NCBI GenBank assembly: GCA_020250445.1
Contig: JADCEF010000020.1
Coordinates: 1-64,000, forward strand
DNA length: 64,000 bases
Direction of reading: 5' to 3'
DNA from: Rhodobacter sp.
GTDB lineage: Bacteria > Pseudomonadota > Alphaproteobacteria > Rhodobacterales > Rhodobacteraceae
Position 1 is the stretch's first letter. The number at the start of each line of letters is the position of its first letter. A program made the translations under genes and the position numbers. The notes beneath the pieces are model-generated. The model was given only the letters and a program-made list of their open reading frames with translations. It did no database searches and had not been told where the DNA came from. Shown here one piece after another: positions 57,598-64,000 of this stretch.

Positions 57598-59058
57598 ATG
57601 AGCGCCGGACTTCTTTCGCTGACAGTTCTTGCCTTGGCGATTGCAGGATACATCCTGGGACGCAGGCGGGCGGTATCAGTGGCCGGCGGGGATGCCCGCA
57701 AGCTGCATTCGCTGCCGTCCTACCACGGACAATCGGTTTTTCTGTTTACCGCCGTTCCGGCGTTCATCCTGATGATTTTCTGGCTGTTGGCGCAGCCGGT
57801 CTATATCGAGAACAGGGTTACAGCCCTGATCCCGAACATTGAAGCTGATGATGCAGCCGCGCGCGAACTGGCCATGGCAGATGTGCGGCGCGTTGCCTCG
57901 GGCTTGGACCTGGCCATCGCGCAGGGCGCGTTGCGGCAGGCCGACCTCGACACATTGCAGGCCGGTGCCACGGATCTGCGTGGCAAGCTGGCCGGTGTCG
58001 GCGTGGCCCTGGGTGCGGATGTCTCGCAGTATACCTTTGAGGCCGCACGTGAATATCGGGCGCTGAAAGGCAGCCTGGGCATCGGCATGGCCGTTGCCGT
58101 GCTGGCCGCCGCAGCCGTCGGCTTTGCCTTTGCCTGGTCACGCATTTCCGTGGCCTTCCGGGCGCGCAATGTGTCGGAAAGTTTCGTGATCGCGATGCTG
58201 ATCGGGGCGTCCCTTGTCGCCGTTCTGACCACCTTCGGCATCGTCTTTTCGCTGGTCTTTGAAACCTGGCATTTCTTCGAACTGTACCCGGCAAGGGATT
58301 TCTTCCTGAGCACCACATGGAGCCCGAAGTTCGGCGGCGGGTCCAGCCTTGGCATACTGCCGCTGCTGTGGGGCACCCTGTATGTGTCGGTCATTGCGCT
58401 GCTGGTCGCCGTGCCGATCGGGCTTCTGTCTGCGATCTACCTGTCGGAATATGCCTCGCGCCGGTTCCGCACCTTTGTGAAACCGCTGATCGAGATTCTG
58501 GCCGGCATCCCGACCATCGTCTACGGCCTGTTCGCGCTGATCACGGTGGGGCCGCTGCTGCGCGACTGGTTCGCCCAGCCGATGGGGCTGGGCAACAGTT
58601 CTTCCTCGGTGATGACGGCAGGCATCGTGATGGGGATCATGGTCATTCCCTTTGTCTCTTCTCTGTCGGACGACATCATCAACGCGGTGCCGCAAAGCAT
58701 GCGCGACGGATCGCTTGGCCTTGGGGCCACCCCGTCGGAGACGATCCGCAAAGTCGTGTTGCCCGCCGCCCTGCCGGGCGTGGTCGGGGCCATCCTGCTG
58801 GCCGCCAGCCGGGCCATCGGTGAAACCATGATCGTGGTGATGGGGGCGGGTGCCGCCGCGCGTCTGAGCATGAACCCCTTTGAAGCCATGACAACCGTCA
58901 CGGTGAAGATCGTCAGCCAGCTGACCGGCGATACCGAATTCGGGTCGCCTGAAACGCTTGTCGCCTTTGCGCTTGGTCTGACCCTGTTCATCATCACCCT
59001 TGGGCTGAACGTCGTCGCGCTTGCCATTGTCCGCAAATACCGGGAGCAATACGAATGA
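57598..59058 (+). CDS. pstC: Phosphate ABC transporter permease PstC
   Basis: ALLVAVPIGLLSAIYLSEYASRRFRTFVKPLIEILAGIPTIVYGLFALITVGPLLRDW. Confidence 0.96.
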   Translation: MSAGLLSLTVLALAIAGYILGRRRAVSVAGGDARKLHSLPSYHGQSVFLFTAVPAFILMIFWLLAQPVYIENRVTALIPNIEADDAAARELAMADVRRVASGLDLAIAQGALRQADLDTLQAGATDLRGKLAGVGVALGADVSQYTFEAAREYRALKGSLGIGMAVAVLAAAAVGFAFAWSRISVAFRARNVSESFVIAMLIGASLVAVLTTFGIVFSLVFETWHFFELYPARDFFLSTTWSPKFGGGSSLGILPLLWGTLYVSVIALLVAVPIGLLSAIYLSEYASRRFRTFVKPLIEILAGIPTIVYGLFALITVGPLLRDWFAQPMGLGNSSSSVMTAGIVMGIMVIPFVSSLSDDIINAVPQSMRDGSLGLGATPSETIRKVVLPAALPGVVGAILLAASRAIGETMIVVMGAGAAARLSMNPFEAMTTVTVKIVSQLTGDTEFGSPETLVAFALGLTLFIITLGLNVVALAIVRKYREQYE

Positions 59059-60416
59059 CCGACATTTCCGGTGGCCCTGCCGCCTTGCCGGTGTCGAAAT
59101 CGCGTCGCGGATCGCTGCTGACGCAGGATGCGCTGACAAGACGCCGGAACGCCGCCGAAGCGCGGTTCAAGGCCTATGGTGCCGTGGCCATCACGCTGTC
59201 GATGCTGGCGCTGGTCTGGCTGCTGTTCTCGATCATCAGTGTCGGGAGCCCCGCGTTCCGCCAGACCTTCCTGACAATGCCGATCGAACTGCCAGAGGAT
59301 AAGCTGGACAAGTCCGGCACGCGGGACCCAGCCGTCATGGCAAAGGTGACGACCGTGGGCTATGCGGCGGTGATCCAGGCGGCACTGACGAAAGCGATCA
59401 AGGAAAAGGGCATATCCACCGATGGCATGACGCCAAAGGACATAGCCGGGATCGTGTCGCTGGAGGCACCCGCACAGCTTCGCAACCATGTCCTGGCCAA
59501 CCCCGATCTTGTCGGACAGACTATCGATTTCGAGATTCTGGCCAACGGCCGGGTCGACGGCTTTTTCAAAGGCCGCGTGACGATGGAAACTGCCAGGCTG
59601 GACAGCAACATCAAGCCAGAGCAGTTGGTGCTTGCGGAACGGCTGGTGGATGCAGGCATCATGGCCCAACGCTTCAACTGGGGCTTCATCACCTTCCCCG
59701 ACGCCTCTGACCAGCGCCCCGAGGCTGCGGGCCTGGGCGTGGCGATCATCGGATCATTTTACATGATGATCGTGGTGCTGGTGCTGTCGCTGCCCATCGG
59801 CGTGGCGGCTTCGGTCTATCTGGAAGAATTCGCCCCCAAGAATCGCCTGACAGACCTGATCGAAGTGAATATCGCAAATCTTGCCGCGGTGCCGTCGATT
59901 GTGTTCGGCATCCTCGGACTTGCGGTCTTCATCAACTTTGCCGGTCTGCCGCAATCTGCCCCCATCGTGGGCGGTCTGGTGCTGACGCTGATGACCCTGC
60001 CGCGCATCATCATTCCGGCACGGGCCGCGCTGAAATCCGTGCCGCCATCGATCCGCGATGCAGCACTGGGCGTGGGCGCGTCCAGGCTGCAATCGGTGTT
60101 CCACCATGTGCTGCCGCTGGCCGCACCCGGCATCCTGACGGGCATGATCATCGGGCTGGCCCAGGCGCTGGGCGAAACGGCGCCGCTGCTGCTGATCGGC
60201 ATGGTCGCCTTCGTGCGCGACTATCCCGGCATGCCGATCGACGGCTTTTTCGACCCTGCCTCGGCCCTGCCCGTACAGGTCTTCAGCTGGACCGTGCGCG
60301 GCGACCCCGGTTTTGTCGAGCGGGCCTCTGGCGCGATCATCGTGCTGCTTGTCTTTCTTCTTGTCATGAACGCGGTCGCAATCATCCTGCGCCGCCGTTT
60401 CGAACGCCGCTGGTAG
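59055..60416 (+). CDS. pstA: Phosphate ABC transporter permease PstA
   Basis: [52 protein letters not shown]; large extra-membrane insertion after TM1. Confidence 0.96.
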   Translation: MTDISGGPAALPVSKSRRGSLLTQDALTRRRNAAEARFKAYGAVAITLSMLALVWLLFSIISVGSPAFRQTFLTMPIELPEDKLDKSGTRDPAVMAKVTTVGYAAVIQAALTKAIKEKGISTDGMTPKDIAGIVSLEAPAQLRNHVLANPDLVGQTIDFEILANGRVDGFFKGRVTMETARLDSNIKPEQLVLAERLVDAGIMAQRFNWGFITFPDASDQRPEAAGLGVAIIGSFYMMIVVLVLSLPIGVAASVYLEEFAPKNRLTDLIEVNIANLAAVPSIVFGILGLAVFINFAGLPQSAPIVGGLVLTLMTLPRIIIPARAALKSVPPSIRDAALGVGASRLQSVFHHVLPLAAPGILTGMIIGLAQALGETAPLLLIGMVAFVRDYPGMPIDGFFDPASALPVQVFSWTVRGDPGFVERASGAIIVLLVFLLVMNAVAIILRRRFERRW

Positions 60417-60427
60417 GTACCCCAACC

Positions 60428-61225
60428 ATGAACGATATGAGAATAGCGGAGAGAGTCGTGGACAGCATGGAAAGCAAGATCACGGCGCGTGGCGTTCAGG
60501 TGTTTTATGGCCAGAACCACGCGCTGAAGGATGTGGATGTCGATATTCTGGACAAGACCGTCACAGCCTTCATCGGGCCGTCGGGCTGTGGCAAATCCAC
60601 CTTTCTGCGCTGCCTGAACCGGATGAACGACACGATTGATGGCTGTGTTGTCAAAGGATCGATCAAGATCGATTCCGAAGACATCTATGATCCGAAGGTT
60701 GATCCGGTGCAGCTGCGCGCCAAGGTCGGCATGGTCTTTCAAAAGCCCAATCCCTTTCCGAAGTCGATCTACGACAATGTGGCCTATGGCCCGAAGATTC
60801 ACGGCCTGACCCGCAACAAGGCCGAGCTTGACGAGGTTGTCGAAACCTCGCTGCGCCGGGCAGCCCTGTGGAACGAGGCGAAGGATCGCCTAAAGTCGCC
60901 GGGCACCGGCCTGTCGGGCGGCCAGCAGCAGCGACTGTGCATCGCACGCGCCATCGCCACCTCGCCCGAGGTGCTGCTGATGGACGAACCCTGCTCGGCG
61001 CTGGACCCCATTGCAACGGCACAGATCGAAGAGCTGATCGATGAGCTGCGCAGCCAGTTTTCTGTGGTGATCGTCACCCATTCGATGCAGCAGGCCGCCC
61101 GCGTCAGCCAGCGCACCGCGTTCTTTCACCTGGGCTATCTTGTTGAATTCGGCGAGACCGGCCAGATCTTCACAAACCCGAAGGACCCGCGGACAGAGTC
61201 CTACATCACCGGCCGGATCGGCTGA
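60428..61225 (+). CDS. pstB: Phosphate ABC transporter ATP-binding protein PstB
   Basis: [91 protein letters not shown]. Confidence 0.98.
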   Translation: MNDMRIAERVVDSMESKITARGVQVFYGQNHALKDVDVDILDKTVTAFIGPSGCGKSTFLRCLNRMNDTIDGCVVKGSIKIDSEDIYDPKVDPVQLRAKVGMVFQKPNPFPKSIYDNVAYGPKIHGLTRNKAELDEVVETSLRRAALWNEAKDRLKSPGTGLSGGQQQRLCIARAIATSPEVLLMDEPCSALDPIATAQIEELIDELRSQFSVVIVTHSMQQAARVSQRTAFFHLGYLVEFGETGQIFTNPKDPRTESYITGRIG

Positions 61226-61236
61226 GGGAGAGTCTG

Positions 61237-61956
61237 ATGCAATCCGAAAAGCACATCGTCTCGGCGTTCGACCGCGACCTGGAGGCGATCCAGGCCATGA
61301 TCATGAAAATGGGCGGGCTGGTAGAGGCGGCCATCCTTGACGCGGCCCAGGCGCTGGAAAGCCGGGATGAGGAGTTGGCCGAACGTGTCCGCGCCGCAGA
61401 CAAGGCGGTGGATGCGCTGGAAGACCAGATCAACACCGAAGCCGCCCGGCTGATCGCGCTGCGGTCGCCCACAGCCGGCGATCTGCGCACGGCGCTGACG
61501 GTGATGAAGATTGCCGCCAGTCTGGAACGCTGCGGCGATTATGCCAAGAACCTGGCAAAGCGGTCCACGGTGCTGGCCCATATGTCGCCCATCGGCGATA
61601 CGGCGGGCGGCATCAAGCGCATGGCAAAGGCGGTGGAGCTGCTGCTGAAAGATGCGCTGGATGCCTATATCCACCGTGACGTGGAACTGGCCGAAGAGGT
61701 GCGGCGGCGTGACCGTGACGTCGACCAGATGTACAATTCGCTGTTCCGGGTGTTTCTGACCCATATGATGGAAGACCCGCGCAACATCACCGCCTGCATG
61801 CATCTGCATTTCATCGCCAAGAACATTGAGCGCATGGGCGACCATGCCACCGGGATCGCCGAACAGGTGATCTATCTGGTCAATGGCGCGATGCCGGAAG
61901 AGCCGCGCGTGAAGGGCGATATCACTTCCGTGACCCTGCTTGACGGAAGCCAGTGA
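61237..61956 (+). CDS. phoU: Phosphate signalling regulator PhoU
   Basis: HIVSAFDRDLEAIQAMIMKMGGLVEAAILDAAQALESRDEELAERVRAADKAVDALEDQI...HLHFIAKNIERMGDHATGIAEQVIYLV. Confidence 0.97.
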   Translation: MQSEKHIVSAFDRDLEAIQAMIMKMGGLVEAAILDAAQALESRDEELAERVRAADKAVDALEDQINTEAARLIALRSPTAGDLRTALTVMKIAASLERCGDYAKNLAKRSTVLAHMSPIGDTAGGIKRMAKAVELLLKDALDAYIHRDVELAEEVRRRDRDVDQMYNSLFRVFLTHMMEDPRNITACMHLHFIAKNIERMGDHATGIAEQVIYLVNGAMPEEPRVKGDITSVTLLDGSQ

Positions 61957-62648
61957 TGGCACCCGCCGATCAGCCTTGTATCTTGGTGGTCGAAGATGAA
62001 CCGGCCCAGCGCGAAGTCCTGTCCTACAATTTCGAGGCAGAGGGCTTTCGTGTAGCGCAGGCCAGCAATGGCGAAGAGGCGCTGATGCTGGTCGAAGAAG
62101 CTGCTCCGGATGTCATCGTGCTGGACTGGATGCTTCCCAATGTATCGGGAATCGAGGTGTGCCGCCGACTGAAGATGCGCCCCGAAACCCGGGGCGTTCC
62201 GATCATCATGCTGTCGGCGCGGTCCGAAGAGGTGGACCGGGTGCGCGGGCTGGAGACCGGCGCGGACGATTACATGATCAAGCCCTATTCGCTGGTGGAA
62301 CTGGTCGCACGGGTGCGCACCCAGTTGCGGCGCACCCGGCCTTCGGTGGTGGGGCTGGTTCTGACTTATGACGACATCCGCCTGGATTCAGAGACCTATC
62401 GGGTCTATCGCGGCGACAAGGTGCTGAAACTGGGCCCGACCGAGTTCCGCCTGCTGGCAACCTTCATGGAAAAACCGGGCCGGGTCTGGAGCCGCGAGCA
62501 ACTGCTGGACCGGGTCTGGGGCCGCGACATCTATGTGGATACGCGCACTGTGGATGTGCATATCGGCCGCCTGCGCAAAGCCCTGTGTGCCTTTGGCGGC
62601 GATGATCCGCTGCGCACCGTGCGGGGCGCGGGCTATGCGCTGGGCTGA
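61953..62648 (+). CDS. phoB: Phosphate regulon response regulator PhoB
   Basis: Receiver domain (ILVVEDEPAQREVLSYNFEAEGFRV...VIVLDWMLPNVSGIEVCRRLK) plus OmpR-type wHTH; last gene of the pst operon. Confidence 0.96.
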   Translation: MMAPADQPCILVVEDEPAQREVLSYNFEAEGFRVAQASNGEEALMLVEEAAPDVIVLDWMLPNVSGIEVCRRLKMRPETRGVPIIMLSARSEEVDRVRGLETGADDYMIKPYSLVELVARVRTQLRRTRPSVVGLVLTYDDIRLDSETYRVYRGDKVLKLGPTEFRLLATFMEKPGRVWSREQLLDRVWGRDIYVDTRTVDVHIGRLRKALCAFGGDDPLRTVRGAGYALG

Positions 62649-62837
62649 GATCTGCCAGGAGCGGCGCACCCGGAGGCTTTGGCGTGAAGATCGGACAGCA
62701 CGGCGGCGGGAAGGCCGTTCGTGGCCTTCCGCGCCGGGTGCAGACCCGCTGCATGATCAGCGCCATGCGCGGCCGGCGGTTGCGCCCAAGGTCGGGCCTG
62801 CATAGGCTGGCGGGCGCGGCGAGGCAGGAGAGCGTTC

Positions 62838-64000
62838 ATGGCGGACCGGAAGACACGGCACGGGCTGCAGGTTGACACCACTTTGGCCAGCTTTGTCGAA
62901 GACCGGGCGCTGCCGGGAACCGGGATTGCACCCGACGCATTCTGGGCGGGTCTGTCGGCACTGCTCCACGAGCTTGGCCCCGAAAACCGGGCGCTTCTGG
63001 CACGGCGGGAAGACCTGCAGGCAAAGATCGACGCCTGGCATATCGCGCATCGCGCCCAGCCACACGACCACGAGGCCTATAAGGCGTTTCTGCAGGAAAT
63101 CGGCTATCTGCTGCCCGAAGGGCCGGATTTTCAGATCGGGACCGGCCCCGCAGACCCTGAGATCGCCCTGGTTCCGGGGCCGCAGCTGGTGGTGCCGATC
63201 ACCAATGCGCGCTATGCCCTGAACGCCGCCAATGCCCGCTGGGGCAGCCTGTTTGATGCGCTTTACGGCACCGATGCCATGGGAAGCGCGCCGCCAAAGG
63301 GCGGATATGACCGGGGCCGTGGCGCGCGGGTTGTGGCGCGGGTTCGGGTCTTCCTGGACGAGGCTTTTCCCATCGCCGGCGGCAGCCATGCCGATGCCCG
63401 CCGCTACCATGTGCACAACGGCGCGCTGTTGGTTGACGATATGCCGTTGATGTCGCCGGAGAAGTTCGTGGGCTATCGCGGGCACCCCAAGGCCCCCGAT
63501 GCGGTTGTGCTGGTGAACAACGGGCTGCATGTGGACCTGGTCTTTGACCGCACCCATCCCATTGGCAGCCGCGACCAGGCGGGCCTGGCGGATGTGCTGC
63601 TGGAAAGCGCCATCTCCGCGATCATGGACTGCGAGGATTCGGTGGCCTGTGTGGATGCCGAAGACAAGGTTCTGGCCTATGGCAACTGGCTTGGCCTAAT
63701 GACCGGCACGCTGGAGGCCGATGTTGAAAAATCCGGGCGCATGATCCGCCGGAAACTGAACGAAGACCGCAGTTACACCGCGCCGGACGGCGGTGCGGTG
63801 ACGCTGAAGGGCCGCGCACTTATGCTGGTGCGCAATGTGGGCCATCTGATGACCAATCCGGCGATCCTGGACCGGGACGGCAACGAGGTGTTCGAAGGCC
63901 TGATGGACGCAGCAATCACCACGCTGATTGCCCTGCATGATCTTTCGCGCAACGGCGGCAATTCGGTGACGGGTTCCGTCTATGTGGTAAAGCCGAAGAT
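62838..64000 (+). CDS. glcB: Malate synthase G, 5' part (runs off window)
   Basis: LPGTGIAPDAFWAGLSALLHELGPENRALLARREDLQAKIDAWH...YLLPEGPDFQIGTGPADPEIALVPGPQLVVPITNARYALNAANARWGSLFDALYGTDAM...SAISAIMDCEDSVACVDAEDKV. Confidence 0.97.
   Translation, partial: MADRKTRHGLQVDTTLASFVEDRALPGTGIAPDAFWAGLSALLHELGPENRALLARREDLQAKIDAWHIAHRAQPHDHEAYKAFLQEIGYLLPEGPDFQIGTGPADPEIALVPGPQLVVPITNARYALNAANARWGSLFDALYGTDAMGSAPPKGGYDRGRGARVVARVRVFLDEAFPIAGGSHADARRYHVHNGALLVDDMPLMSPEKFVGYRGHPKAPDAVVLVNNGLHVDLVFDRTHPIGSRDQAGLADVLLESAISAIMDCEDSVACVDAEDKVLAYGNWLGLMTGTLEADVEKSGRMIRRKLNEDRSYTAPDGGAVTLKGRALMLVRNVGHLMTNPAILDRDGNEVFEGLMDAAITTLIALHDLSRNGGNSVTGSVYVVKPK

Noticed and set aside
1-64000. tRNA, rRNA or prophage genes
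   Set aside because: No segment recognised with a tRNA T-arm/anticodon layout or rRNA core, and no phage structural or integrase genes among the ORFs.

Overview
The window is a GC-rich chromosomal segment that looks like Rhodobacteraceae (alphaproteobacterial) DNA, judged only from gene content and protein style. Gene order: phosphodiester-glycosidase-like 3' end, truB, interrupted DUF1127-like ORF, Crp/Fnr regulator, EamA exporter, two tandem FAD oxidoreductase paralogues (the first fused to an acetoacetate-decarboxylase-like domain), convergent dual-cyclase/AAA/TPR protein, sugar or polyol ABC and catabolic cluster (SBP-ATPase-permease-SorC regulator-AKR-GlpD-like-DhnA-like aldolase-FGGY kinase-GMC oxidoreductase), IS3 remnant, BASS transporter, TPR protein, HlyD pair, IS5 and SnoaL remnants, cdd-deoA-deoB-add-upp operon, SPOR protein, EamA/tdk, DEAD-box helicase, a non-coding region of structured repeats, amino-sugar ABC/murQ // nagK-gntR-SIS-nagA cluster, mhqO/mhqD-like pair, pstSCAB-phoU-phoB, and the 5' part of glcB. 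Strongest candidates for something new: (1) the Crp/Fnr, FAD-ADC fusion, FAD paralogue and cyclase neighbourhood with three TTCCC-N(1-2)-GGGAA palindromes; (2) the multi-hairpin repeat family at 43.8-44.55 kb; (3) the unusual polyol/sugar cluster. No rRNA, tRNA, CRISPR array or intact mobile element was recognised. All family calls are by eye, with no database search.
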